From Archangium violaceum (lineage in GTDB: Bacteria; Myxococcota; Myxococcia; Myxococcales; Myxococcaceae), in assembly GCF_016859125.1 (NCBI RefSeq), contig NZ_CP069338.1, positions 1,364,001 to 1,428,000 on the forward strand: 64,000 bases of DNA. The letters run 5' to 3'. This document shows, in pieces, positions 47,201-55,543 of the stretch. How positions within the stretch are numbered: the stretch's first letter is position 1; every line of letters begins with the position of its first letter. The translations under genes were made by a program, and so were the position numbers. The notes beneath the pieces are model-generated. The model saw only the letters and a program-made list of their open reading frames with translations, made no database searches and was not told the DNA's origin.

Positions 47201-49522
47201 GGCCAGCGCGTAGTCCGTTTCCCAGGGGTCCCCGGGAATGAGGGCGAAGGCCGTGGTGAAGTAGGTGATGGCGGGGCGAGGTGCCACCGCGGCCTCAGCC
47301 TTCTTTCCGGCCTGGGCGTTGAGCCGTGCCACCTGGTGACGTCCCGAGGGCTCGTGGAGCAGCTCCACCCCGGCGTTGAGCTGGCTCACCACGTCGAAGA
47401 TCTTGTCGTTCACCTCCTCCTGGGACAGGCGCCGCAGCAACAGCCGGCCGATACGCAGATGAATGGCCTTGCGCTCTTCTTCGGAGCTGAGCGTGTGGGC
47501 CGCCTGTTGGATGCGGTCGTGAAGGAAGCGGTATTGCTCCGGCCCCACACGCGTCAGAATGCCTTCCTGGAGCGCGGGCTCCAGCCGCTGCTCCACGTCC
47601 CCCAACTCCTCCAGGTCGGCGAGGGTGCCCAGCATCTGGACGGAGAAGGTGTTGCCGACACAGGCGGCCAGCTGGAGCAGGTGCTGAGTGCCGGCGGGGA
47701 ACTGGCGCAGCTTGTCGAGCATGAAGTCGACGACGTTGTCGGAGTAGTCCTTGGAGCGGACGCCTTCGGCATTCCAGCGCCAGCCGCCGCCGGGCTCGCG
47801 AACCAGCAGGCCGTCCTGGTTGAGCGTCACCATGAGCTGCAGGAGGAAGAAGGGGTTGCCGCCGGTCTTCTCGTGCACCAGCGCCGAGAGGGCGGCCGCC
47901 ATGTTCTCTTCCACCCCTGGGAGGGTATCCCGCACCAGCTGCGTCACCTGATCAGCGTTCAGGGGTTCCAGCCGGATGTCCGTCACGCGTGCGTCGGCCT
48001 TGCGCACCTCCTCCAGCACTGGGACCAGGGGGTGGGAAGGGCTCACCTCGTTGTCGCGGTAGGCGCCAATCCACTGCACCGGGGGTGTTTCCGATTCGGA
48101 CAGCAGAAGCTGGATGAGCTTGAGGCTGGCCAGGTCCGCCCACTGCAGGTCGTCCAGGAACATCACCAGCGGGTGCTCAGGGGTGGCGAACACCTGCAGG
48201 AACTGGCGGATGACCCGATACAACCGGTGTCGGGCCTCGGTGGGAGGCAGCTCCTGGAGCGGGGGCTGCTTGCCCACCACCACCTCCAGCTGGGGGACCA
48301 GATCCACCAGCGCCTGGCCGTGACTCCCCCATGTCTGATTCACCTGATGGCGCCACCGGGCAATGTCCTCATCGGTGCCGGCCAGCAGCTGCTGAACCAG
48401 GCCGCGGATGGCCTGAGCGAGGGTGGAGTAGGGGATGTCGCGCTGGAACTGATCGAACTTGCCGCTGAGGAAGAAGCCGCGCCGCTGAACCACGGGCTTG
48501 TGCAGCTCGTGCACCACGGCGGACTTGCCGATGCCCGAGTAGCCGCTCACCAGGAACAGCTCGGGCTTCCCATGCAAGAGGACACGCTCGAAGCCTTCGA
48601 GCAAGGTGGAGACCTGAGCCTCGCGGCCGTAGAGGCGCTGGGGCAGCTGGAAGCGGCTGGGGGTGTCGTTGGCGCCGGGCGAGAAATCCACCAGCGCGTT
48701 CCGGCTCAGCCCGTCGCGGCAGCGCTCCAGGTCGGCCTTGAGGCCCTCTGCGCTCTGGTAACGCTCCTCGGCCACCTTGGCCAGCAGCTTGAGCACGACG
48801 GCGGACAGGGCCGGAGGCACCTCGGGGTTGAGCTCGCTCAGAGGCTTGGGGCTCTGGGCCATGTGAGCGTGGAACCACTCGAGCGCATCACGGCCGTGGA
48901 AAGGACGCTGGCCGGAGAGCAGCTCGTAGAGGGTGACGCCCAGGGAGTAGAAGTCGGTGCGGTAGTCCACCGCGCGGTTCATGCGCCCGGTTTGCTCCGG
49001 GGACATGTAGGCCAGAGTGCCTTCAATGAGGTGAGAGGCAGCCGCATCCAGGTGCTCGACCTTCTGGAGGGTGGCCACGCCGAAGTCGATGAGGCGCGCC
49101 TCGCCGGAAGGCTCGACGATGATGTTGGAGGGCTTGATGTCCTTGTGGATGACGTTGCGCGCGTGGATCTGGGCCAGGGTGGAGGCCAGGGAGATGGCGA
49201 TGTGGAGGCAGCGAGGAATGTCCAGGGCCTTGCCCAGGGACTCGGAGAGCGTCTCACCTTGGATTTTCTCGAGCAGGAGGATGGGGCGCTCGCGGATGCG
49301 CTCGCAGGCGTAGGGCCGTGCGACGCCGCGCACATCCTTGAGGCGCTGGAGGATGCCGAACTCGCGGCGGTAGCGCTCGCGCTCGCTGGGCCCCGGAGTG
49401 GGAGCCATGGGGGTTTTGATGATGACGGGCATGCCGTCGGCCTCACGCATGGCCTGGAAGAGCACGTTCGAGCCGGTGGCTCGAATGGTGCCCAGCACTC
49501 GGTAACCCGGAATGTCCAACAT
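44231..49522 (-). CDS. Ser/Thr kinase-ATPase-GAF-histidine kinase fusion
   Basis: The 1,763-residue protein belongs to the trifunctional kinase family common in myxobacteria and cyanobacteria. Residues 1-270 are a Hanks-type kinase with VIHKDIKPSNI and LIDFGVA, though the glycine-rich loop is degenerate. A large ATPase/scaffold follows with Walker A SGYSGIGKS (about 330) and TPR-like helices to about 1,280. A GAF domain (about 1,330-1,470) and coiled coil come next. The transmitter has an atypical H-box ASNVLHNAGN and a full HATPase (LINNAKQALD, DDGAGIAP, GHGFGLHSS). It probably integrates small-molecule or stress signals. A partner response regulator is not adjacent. Confidence 0.9.
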   Translation of the reverse strand: MLDIPGYRVLGTIRATGSNVLFQAMREADGMPVIIKTPMAPTPGPSERERYRREFGILQRLKDVRGVARPYACERIRERPILLLEKIQGETLSESLGKALDIPRCLHIAISLASTLAQIHARNVIHKDIKPSNIIVEPSGEARLIDFGVATLQKVEHLDAAASHLIEGTLAYMSPEQTGRMNRAVDYRTDFYSLGVTLYELLSGQRPFHGRDALEWFHAHMAQSPKPLSELNPEVPPALSAVVLKLLAKVAEERYQSAEGLKADLERCRDGLSRNALVDFSPGANDTPSRFQLPQRLYGREAQVSTLLEGFERVLLHGKPELFLVSGYSGIGKSAVVHELHKPVVQRRGFFLSGKFDQFQRDIPYSTLAQAIRGLVQQLLAGTDEDIARWRHQVNQTWGSHGQALVDLVPQLEVVVGKQPPLQELPPTEARHRLYRVIRQFLQVFATPEHPLVMFLDDLQWADLASLKLIQLLLSESETPPVQWIGAYRDNEVSPSHPLVPVLEEVRKADARVTDIRLEPLNADQVTQLVRDTLPGVEENMAAALSALVHEKTGGNPFFLLQLMVTLNQDGLLVREPGGGWRWNAEGVRSKDYSDNVVDFMLDKLRQFPAGTQHLLQLAACVGNTFSVQMLGTLADLEELGDVEQRLEPALQEGILTRVGPEQYRFLHDRIQQAAHTLSSEEERKAIHLRIGRLLLRRLSQEEVNDKIFDVVSQLNAGVELLHEPSGRHQVARLNAQAGKKAEAAVAPRPAITYFTTAFALIPGDPWETDYALAFQVRLARARCELQVGNTAEARRLAEELLSRARDHEDATAASSLKSASLLAEGDPQGSITCMRECLAKLGISLSSHPTGEEAAAAYEEVHTLLGGRSVESLLELPLMTDPDMKRVMRALSTLWEAAYVANANLLIIVLSRMVSLTLRHGFTADAVPGFGWLGGIAGSGFKQYQEGLTLGLLARGFVERYDLTALRTTAFLSLHLITNWTQPLSVSQELLLSCFQHGLQSGDFVKASYGSISFLEVRLAMGQNLEDISKDVLSRGEFVRKAGLKDPQDIIACFQAYVQQLRGGSLSFDTLSGNGFDEQAFEATLTPQRMGTTRCEYWLIKLQSRFMCGAYREALEAANKAAELLWGVVGSITGREYHLYRALALAACFEGATPEEQPKFLEDIERHRQQLAEWAEQCSENFRAAERMVAGERARLESKPDEATRAYEEAIRSARESGATQLVGLASELAASFWRTRQAPIVAHAFAREARAAYLHWGALGKVEHLDAQWPQLQASSVTEGTDTSSTNSTRIDALTVVKAQQAISGEIVLERLVATLMRAAIENAGAQRGALLLPTGDTLTVAATSDASPDSLSVSPSEDSKHALPWTILSYVRRTREPVLIGDASKPHPFSSDPYLAGSKARSVLCLPLMRQEQFSGVLYLENNLATNAFSPSRMALLGHIASQAAISIENARLYADVQQAKAQLRRANDELEQRVEERTRELKQAQARLVDTARQVGMAEIASNVLHNAGNVLTSAVINMETMYRAVGASRVGRLKQATSLLLEHRSSLADFLAPGSRGGHLPDYLAALSDELMREQTQLLEDLDAMSRHVEHIRAIVQVQQTYARTSLMTEECDLGQLIEDGLRIQQPALQRHGVEVQRELSPLPRVKVDKHKVLQILINLINNAKQALDAMPEGQRHLRVTLVADGKLARIQVVDDGAGIAPEIRHKLFSHGFTTRKEGHGFGLHSSALAAQLLDGRLTLESEGPGKGAVATLELPLS

Positions 49523-49964
49523 GGTTGAGGCCCCTTATGTGGCTGCGAGCTCTCGCTGCCTCAGGCTGACAGAGCCTGCAATGTTAATGAACGAACAATA
49601 CCTGGGACTGGGAGCGTTTCGAGGCTGCACCGATGGAGGACTGCCGAGTGAGCAGGTTCTCGCGCTGGCGCAAGGTGGCTCCCCGAGGAAGCCGTGTGTC
49701 GAAGCGGCTCCAGGTATGGGCTCCAGTCCGCACAAATCACGCGCCGGGTACGGGGTTAACAGGACAGGGAATCTCGATCGTCCATGGCCCTCTCCACTCC
49801 CTGCCCGCTCAAGCGCCCCTCGGAGCCATGGCCGAGGTAATGGATGACCAGTGGCGGGCGACAGTGCCGACGAAGGCTCGCGCGACCGCCTGCATTCGCG
49901 CGCCGTAGCCGAGTGCGCATTCTTCTTCCAGCGCCTAGCCGCCGAGGGCGACGGCTTCAGCTAC

Positions 49965-49999
49965 CCGTGGAGACGATCTCCGAGAAGCGCGGGATTTCG
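49965..49999 (+). repeat. Dispersed repeat, diverged inverted copy
   Basis: GTGGAGACGATCTCCGAGAA... matches the reverse complement of the repeat at 50181-50217 at about 27 of 35 bases. Both translate to similar peptides (VETISEKRGISI and VETILHKRGLSI), which suggests a shared coding origin. Confidence 0.4.
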
Positions 50000-50180
50000 A
50001 TTGCGGCCAGCGCGACCGTTATCTCCCTTCGCGCCGCAGCGTGGTCCAATCATTTCGAGCACTTCGCGCGGCGCGATGGCGGCTGGAGCGCCCCGAGTCC
50101 AAGCCTCTGGGCGCCCATCCGCGCGAATTTCCTGATCCAGGCACCTGCGACTAGATCGCGCGCTTTCCTACGGTCGCGAA

Positions 50181-50217
50181 GATCGAAAGCCCGCGTTTGT
50201 GCAGGATCGTTTCCACC
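50181..50217 (-). repeat. 37-bp dispersed repeat, copy 2
   Basis: Near-identical to 44190-44226, 6 kb away in the same orientation, and inverted relative to 49965-49999. The minus strand reads VETILHKRGLSI. It ends 66 bases before an IS91-derived repeat. Confidence 0.6.
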
Positions 50218-50283
50218 CCTACACGTGCCAGCCAGAGTCTTTGGTGCCGTGATCGGGATGGGCAACCGTAGGGCATTGGCTGG

Positions 50284-50763
50284 CGTATAAGAAGGATGGG
50301 AGGTCTGTTGAGGGAGTGGGCTGGAGCAGAGAGGTGGAGGAGGGCCGCTGAAGGGGGCCGGCCGAGTGGTGCGCCAGGCCGGTGGAGAGGCCGCGCAGTC
50401 CCCTTGGGGTACACGCCGGCCCAGGCCGTCATCCCAGGAGGGGTGCGGCAGGGGACGTGGGCCTCTTGGCTCTCTTGAGCCTCAACACCACTCGGCCTTA
50501 TGTGGCCCTCGCTCTGGGGCCAGACGCGCACCTGCCATGGGCAATCCCTGGTGCTCCACAATCGCTCCCACCCCGCTCGCTTGCTTCACATACGCCAGCA
50601 CCCGCCGCCTGCCTCCACACCTCACGCAGACGAACACGTCGAAGTCGAACGTCCTCTTGAGCAACTCTGCCCAATCCACTCGCGGCGTCCTCTCCTTCAT
50701 CCGCTCCTTCCTGGCCGCTACCTCAAGCATCGCGCTCGCCTCCTCCGCACCTGCTTGAGGGAA
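50284..50763 (-). mobile_element. IS91-derived repeat unit, copy C (~480 bp)
   Basis: The same unit as at 34961: from GTATAAGAAGG at the low end to CTGCTTGAGGGAA at 50763. The minus-strand frame covers VDWAELLKRTFDFDVFVCVR then RRVLAYVKQASGVGAIVEHQ. At 50764 it is joined in a single step to the truncated rhamnogalacturonan lyase. Sequence identity with copy B is high in the coding part and lower in the flank. Confidence 0.72.
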
Positions 50764-52307
50764 CCGAGCAGTCCGGTAGCAGCGCCACGGTGCTGGCCAA
50801 CCCCTACCTCAAGATCGCGCTCTCCAAGCCCGCCGGTGGCACCACACCGGACGGTGTGGCCTACACCTACGAAGCCAATGACGGCTCGGTGGCCGATCTC
50901 GACGGCGACGGCGAATACGAGCTCGTGCTCAAGTGGCAGCCAACCAATGCCAAGGACAACTCCCAGTCAGGCTACACCGGCAACACCCTCATCGACGCCT
51001 ACAAGCTCAACGGCACACGCCTGTGGCGTATCGATCTGGGAAAGAACATCCGCGCCAGTGCGCACTACACCTCGATGGTCGTGTATGACCTCGACGGGGA
51101 CGGCAGGGCCGAAGTAATGCTCAAGACCGCTGACGGCACCGTGGACGGCAAGGGCACGGTGATCGGCTCCAGCTCGGCCGACCATCGCAACAGCTCCGGC
51201 TACATCCTCTCCGGCCCGGAATACCTGACCGTCTTCAACGGTGCCACCGGTGCCGCCATGGCCACCACCAACTACCTGCCCGCGCGCGGCACCGTGTCCA
51301 GCTGGGGCGACAACTACGGCAACCGCGTGGATCGCATCCTCGTCGGCGTGGCCTATCTCGACGGCACCCGGCCCTCCGCCGTGTTCTCTCGCGGCTACTA
51401 CACCCGCGCGGTGATCGTGGCCTGGGACTGGCGTGACGGCAAGCTGACCCAGCGCTGGATCCACGACAGCTCGACCCCTGGTTCGGGCGCCTACGGCGAA
51501 GGCGCGCACTGGTTCAGCGTTGCCGATGTGAACGACGACGGCAAGGACGACATCATCTACGGCGCCGCCACGCTCAACAGCGACGGGCGCCTGCTCTACC
51601 GCACCGGCCTCGGCCACGGCGATGCGTTGCATGTCGGCGTACTCAACCCGAACCGCGGCGGCAAGCAAGTCTTCATGGTGCACGAGTCTCCGGGCACGTA
51701 CGGCAGCAACCGCGGAATGGAAATGCATGATGCCGCCACCGGTACCGACCTGTGGGGCTACGGGTCGGGCGCGGACGTCGGCCGCGGCATGTGCGCGGAC
51801 ATCAACCCGGCCGATCCGGGAGAAGAGTGCTGGAGTACCGCCGGTACGGTGCTGATGAGCGCCGCGGGCGTGCAGATCTCCTCGACCGCGCGCCCGGGCA
51901 GCGTGAACATGGCCGTGTGGTGGGATGGGGACCTCTCACGCGAACTGCTCGATGGCGTGAAGATCGACAAATGGGTGCCCAGCACCCTGAGCCTGACCCG
52001 CCTGCTCACCGCTTCGAACCATGATGCCGCGTCCAACAACGGCACCAAGTCCAACCCGGTGATCTCCGCGGACATCCTCGGTGACTGGCGCGAAGAGGTC
52101 GTGCTGCGCAACAACGCCAGTACCGCCTTGCTGCTCTTCACCACCCCGCTCGAAACCAGCTACCGCATTCCGACGCTGATGCACGATCCGCAGTATCGTG
52201 TGCAGGTCGCCGGTCAGAACATGGGCTACAACCAGCCTGCCCACCCGAGCTTCTTTCTCGGCAACGGTATGAGCAGCGTAACCCTGCCAGCGCTCCGCAC
52301 GCCCTGA
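50764..52307 (+). pseudogene. Rhamnogalacturonan lyase (PL11), 5'-truncated
   Basis: About 505 residues of a polysaccharide lyase family 11 enzyme are intact in one frame. Calcium-binding beta-propeller motifs are visible (VADLDGDGEYELVLKW, YDLDGDGRAEVMLKT, VADVNDDGKDDIIYG), as are conserved GEGAHWFSVADV and GDWREEVVLRNN. The signal peptide and N-terminal beta-sandwich are missing because the frame begins inside the IS91-unit junction at 50764. PL11 enzymes cleave pectin rhamnogalacturonan-I outside the cell. Without its leader this copy would stay inside and is probably inactive in vivo. Confidence 0.8.
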
Positions 52308-52322
52308 GCGAGCCGCAATAGA

Positions 52323-52652
52323 ATGATCATGGGCTATGAGGTCATCCATGCGCACGATGGCCTCGAGGCCCTGGAGCTGACTGGCCGGCAGCGGCCGAAC
52401 CTGATCGTAACGGATTGGATGATGCCTCGCCTGGATGGGGTCGAGCTCTGCTGGCACATCCTTCAGGAGCCCCGGCTCCACGGCATTCCCATCACCCTGC
52501 ACAGCACCCGGCGAGTTCCCCGGACTCCAGGCGTCTGGGCGGTCCGCTCGAAGGTCTGCCCGTTGAAGGAGTTCGAGGATGCTGTGACCCAGGCGCTCGA
52601 CAGTTCTTCCGAAGCCGCGCTGCGCCCTGCTCCGGCGACCGTCCACGCTTGA
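52323..52652 (+). pseudogene. N-terminally truncated receiver domain
   Basis: The frame reads MGYEVIHAHDGLEALEL, then LIVTDWMMPRLDGVELCWHI, a CheY-like receiver. It lacks the first beta-strand with the acidic pair and has a degraded C-terminal half (the KP motif reads VCPLKEF). It follows the lyase remnant by 15 bases and has no output domain. It is unlikely to be phosphorylated normally. Confidence 0.6.
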
Positions 52653-52661
52653 GCAGGCACG

Positions 52662-53165
52662 TCAATCCTCCGGCTCGCCCTCGACCGCCAGACCGACCAG
52701 CCATCGTCGAATCACCCGCTCCTCGTCGGCGGACAGCCCCTCCAGGAGTTGCTGCTCGAGCCCCCTGACGCGCTCGCGACAACGAGCCAGGAGCGCCGCG
52801 CCCTTGTCCGTCACATCGATGTGTTGGATGCGTCCGTGGACGGCGTGGGGCCGACGGCTGATGGCGCCGCTCCGCTCCAGGTTGGCCACGATGACGCTCA
52901 CCGTCTGCGGTGTCAGCAGGGACAAGCGGGCGAGGTCGGCGTTGGATAGGCCCGGGTACGCGACCAGCATGGTCAGCACGGAGAACTGCGGCGGCGTCAC
53001 GTCCAGATCCGACAACGCGCGTTCCACCTTGAGGCGATACACCGCGCTGGCCTGACGGAGCAGATAACCGAGATATCCCTCCTCGCCACGTTTGCCTTCG
53101 CCGGCGCGCGGCACCGGGCGAGAGGGTGTCGGGGAAGGAGGACGAGGGGAGCGGGACCTGGGCAT
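52662..53165 (-). CDS. MarR-family transcriptional regulator
   Basis: The 167-residue protein has a winged-helix MarR core (LDVTPPQFSVLTMLVAYPGL, then NADLARLSLLTPQTVSVIVANL, described in parts, then HGRIQHIDVTDKG). The N-terminal 28 residues are Pro/Arg-rich, so an internal start is possible. It is divergent from the carboxymuconolactone decarboxylase-like/acetyltransferase/azoreductase operon and likely represses it until an electrophile or phenolic compound binds. Confidence 0.85.
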   Translation of the reverse strand: MPRSRSPRPPSPTPSRPVPRAGEGKRGEEGYLGYLLRQASAVYRLKVERALSDLDVTPPQFSVLTMLVAYPGLSNADLARLSLLTPQTVSVIVANLERSGAISRRPHAVHGRIQHIDVTDKGAALLARCRERVRGLEQQLLEGLSADEERVIRRWLVGLAVEGEPED

Positions 53166-53197
53166 GTTGTCAGAACTCGAACATCATGTTAGAACCC

Positions 53198-53208
53198 TGA
53201 TATTATCA
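53198..53208. promoter_or_regulatory. TGATATTATCA palindrome between marR-type gene and operon
   Basis: A perfect TGATA-T-TATCA dyad lies 22 bases before the operon start codon, overlapping a plausible -10 element (TATTAT). Position and symmetry fit a MarR operator. Confidence 0.5.
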
Positions 53209-53229
53209 CGACTCGTGAGAGGAGCTGTC

Positions 53230-53718
53230 ATGCCGAATCCGCACGCCCGCCAGGAATGGGCGGACTTCAAGCGCATCGCCCCCGCCGCCAATGCCGCCAT
53301 CCTCGCGCTTGGGCAGGCCGTCGGGCAGTCGGGACTTGAGAAGGACCTGCTGGAGCTGGTCAAGCTGCGCGCCTCGCAGATCAACGGGTGCGCCTTCTGC
53401 GTGCAGTACCATCTGAACATCGCGCGCACCCTCGAGGTACCCCAACCGAAGCTGGATCTGCTCGCCGTGTGGCGCGACGCGGGCGTCTTCTCGGAGCGTG
53501 AACGCGCCGCGCTGGAGTGGACGGAGCTGCTCACCGACATCGCGGGCCAGGAGGTGTCCGACGAAGCCTATGCCGCGGTCTCGGCACGCTTCTCGGACAC
53601 CGAGCTGGCCTTCCTGACGACGGCGATCGGCACCATCAACGTCTGGAACCGCATCGGCATCGCCTTCCGCTTCTCGCCACCCCTCCCCCAGCAGACAACG
53701 ACAGGGGGTGCGGCATGA
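53230..53718 (+). CDS. Carboxymuconolactone decarboxylase/AhpD-like protein
   Basis: The 162-residue alpha-helical protein has the AhpD-type redox motif CAFCVQYH and the typical ELVKLRASQINGCAFC start of the CMD domain. AhpD-like members reduce peroxide-detoxifying partners, so antioxidant function is likely, though true decarboxylase activity is possible. A GAGAGGAG site precedes the ATG. The stop overlaps the acetyltransferase start as ATGA. Confidence 0.87.
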   Translation: MPNPHARQEWADFKRIAPAANAAILALGQAVGQSGLEKDLLELVKLRASQINGCAFCVQYHLNIARTLEVPQPKLDLLAVWRDAGVFSERERAALEWTELLTDIAGQEVSDEAYAAVSARFSDTELAFLTTAIGTINVWNRIGIAFRFSPPLPQQTTTGGAA

Positions 53719-54161
53719 GCGCGGCACCGCTTCCGCCCGACATGCGCTACGCGGATGACGCCGCCGATGTGGCCGCGTGCTACCCGCTCATGCGCCAACT
53801 CCGGCCGCATCTGGCCTCAGAGGCGGAGTTCCTCGAGAGGTGGCGCCGCCAGACCCGGGCTGGCTATCGCCTCCTGGTCCTGTGGAAGGAGGGTCAGCCG
53901 CTGGCGCTCGCGGGGTTCCGTGTACAGGACAACCTCATGCACGGTCCCCATCTCTACGTCGATGATCTCGTGACGTCGGAGGCCGAGCGCGGCAACGGAC
54001 ACGGGCAACGCCTGATAACGCGTCTGGAGGAAGAGGGCCGGGCGCTCGGCTGCGGGAAGCTCCTCCTCGATACGGCGTTGTCGAATGTGCTCGGCCACCG
54101 CTTCTACTACCGCGCAGGCCTGCTCGCAACGGCACTGCGCTTTTCCATGCCGCTGGGTTGA
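53715..54161 (+). CDS. GNAT-family N-acetyltransferase
   Basis: The 148-residue acetyltransferase has an acetyl-CoA loop of the R/Q-x-x-G-x-G/A form (RGNGHGQRL) and a preceding LYVDDLVTSEAE strand. It transfers an acetyl group to an unknown amine, possibly a toxin or peptide. It is translationally coupled to the AhpD-like gene and eight bases before the azoreductase gene. Confidence 0.85.
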   Translation: MSAAPLPPDMRYADDAADVAACYPLMRQLRPHLASEAEFLERWRRQTRAGYRLLVLWKEGQPLALAGFRVQDNLMHGPHLYVDDLVTSEAERGNGHGQRLITRLEEEGRALGCGKLLLDTALSNVLGHRFYYRAGLLATALRFSMPLG

Positions 54162-54169
54162 AGAGCGAG

Positions 54170-54799
54170 ATGAGCACGCTTCTCCACATGACCGTGAGCC
54201 CGCGAGGGGACGCCTCGTACAGCCGGAGGATCGGCCGCGAGCTCGTCGCGCGCATTGGCACCGCCCGGCCAGACATGCGAGTCATTGAACGCGATCTCGC
54301 CCGCCAGCCGCCACCATATCCGGACAGCCGGTTCGTCGAGGCGAGCCTGATGCCCGAGGACGCACGTGGACCGGCGCACGTCGAGGCGCTCGCGTTTTCG
54401 GAGCACCTCATTGGTGAGCTGGAGGCCGCCGACCTCGTCGTCATCGACACACCGATGCACAACTTCACCGTGCCCGCACCGCTGAAGGCGTGGATCGATC
54501 TGGTGGTGCGTCCGCGCCGCACGTTTCGCAGCACGCCGGCGGGAAAGGTGGGACTGCTTCCAGACCGTCCCGTACTGGTGGTGGTGGCGTGCGGCGGTCC
54601 ATTTGGCGATGGGCCAGCGGACCAGGTGGACTTCCTCACACCGTACCTGCGCTACGTGCTCGGCACCGTCGGCATCTCCACCCTCCATGTGCTGCGCCTC
54701 GACAACCTCCTTCGGGGCGACACGCACGTGGCGCACGCGCTCGAGCGGGCACGCACGTGGATCGACATGCAGGCAGGGCAGCTGGGGACCCGGGCCTGA
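54170..54799 (+). CDS. azoR: FMN-dependent NADH:quinone reductase/azoreductase (AzoR-like)
   Basis: The 209-residue flavodoxin-like protein has MTVSPRGDASYSR at the phosphate-binding loop and the conserved PMHNFTVPAPLKAWIDLV and ACGGPFG segments of AzoR. Such enzymes reduce quinones and azo compounds by two electrons, limiting redox cycling. As the last gene of a MarR-flanked operon it fits quinone/electrophile defence. Confidence 0.88.
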   Translation: MSTLLHMTVSPRGDASYSRRIGRELVARIGTARPDMRVIERDLARQPPPYPDSRFVEASLMPEDARGPAHVEALAFSEHLIGELEAADLVVIDTPMHNFTVPAPLKAWIDLVVRPRRTFRSTPAGKVGLLPDRPVLVVVACGGPFGDGPADQVDFLTPYLRYVLGTVGISTLHVLRLDNLLRGDTHVAHALERARTWIDMQAGQLGTRA

Positions 54800-54839
54800 G
54801 TGAGCAGGCGGGTCCCCATGCGCGCACATCACCGCCGCT

Positions 54840-54969
54840 CGCCCACGAGGTCGAGCTCTGGGTGCCGACGCAAAATCCCGAACCGGGGCGCAAGCTGGTG
54901 GCTCAGGTGGTGAGCGGGCCTTTGTCTACCAGTCGTTCCTGGACGAACTGGCGCACGCCGCCGGCTAGG
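54840..54969 (+). pseudogene. Fragments of a molybdopterin oxidoreductase large subunit
   Basis: HEVELWVPTQNPEPGRKLVA, then after a frameshift AFVYQSFLDELAHAAG and stop, resembles isoquinoline/xanthine dehydrogenase-family subunits (usual motifs WAPTQNP and FVDELAHAAG). The fragments are close together with most of the protein missing. Confidence 0.45.
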
Positions 54970-55058
54970 ACCACTGCAGCACATTGGTGTTGTCCGCCGT
55001 CCCATGCCCCGCGACATCGAGCGCTTTGTCGGGGCTATCGCGCGGTGTGATGCGGTAC
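54965..55058 (-). pseudogene. Ricin-B lectin domain fragment
   Basis: The minus strand reads YRITPRDSPDKALDVAGHG then ADNTNVLQWS and stop, one beta-trefoil repeat of a ricin-type lectin. Its upstream part is replaced by an IS91-derived unit at 55059. Confidence 0.45.
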
Positions 55059-55543
55059 GCATAGGGCGAATAGAAGGCCTGTTGAGGGTGAGGGCTGGAG
55101 CGCAGGGGCCGAGGAGGGCCGCTGACGGGGGCCGCCCGAGCAGTGCACCAGTCGGTGGAGAAGCCGCGCAGCCCGTTGGGGTACACGCCGGCCCTGGCCG
55201 CGCTCCCAGCAGGTGCGAGGCAGGGGCCTGGCTCTCTTGGCTGGGGCGGCTCGAGCCTCAACACCACGCGGCTTGAGGGGGCTCGCTCGCCGGGGCCTGC
55301 CTCTCTCCTGCCGGGGCTGGCCCAGGTGCTCCACAATCGCTCTCACCCCTCCCCCTTCACGTACGCCAGCACCCGCCGCCTGCCTCCACACTTCACACAC
55401 GCGAACACGTCCCGTGCTTTCCGTCCTGCGCAGCAGCCCGGCCTGGTCCCATCGGGGTGTGCGCTCCTTCTTCGGCTCCTCCTCCTTCTCGGCAAAAGAC
55501 GGGCTCTCCTCCTCTGGCTCCGGCTTCTCCCCTGCTTGGGGGA
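55059..55543 (-). mobile_element. IS91-derived repeat unit, copy D (~485 bp)
   Basis: This is the same unit with both ends conserved (GCATAGGGCGAA at 55059; CTGCTTGGGGGAG at 55543). The coding part is more diverged (EKEEEEPKKERTPRWDQAGL, frameshift, then ACVKCGGRRRVLAYV). It joins a ricin fragment on one side and a toxin tail on the other. Confidence 0.68.

Larger units (their letters stand above)
49523..50283. other. Gene-poor gap with repeats
   Basis: I see no supportable gene in these 760 bases. Short frames on either strand lack ribosome-binding sites and family features. The stretch carries two members of the VETI-KRG dispersed repeat in opposite orientation (49965-49999 and 50181-50217), and the promoter of the giant kinase gene must lie at its left end. 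Confidence 0.5.

Noticed and set aside
47099-49528. 809-codon plus-strand frame opposite the giant kinase
   Set aside because: Antisense shadow of a strongly supported multi-domain gene; no independent features.
49840-50220. Retron-like msr/msd locus suggested by inverted repeats
   Set aside because: No reverse transcriptase gene is nearby and the repeats are coding-like rather than a msr/msd hairpin.
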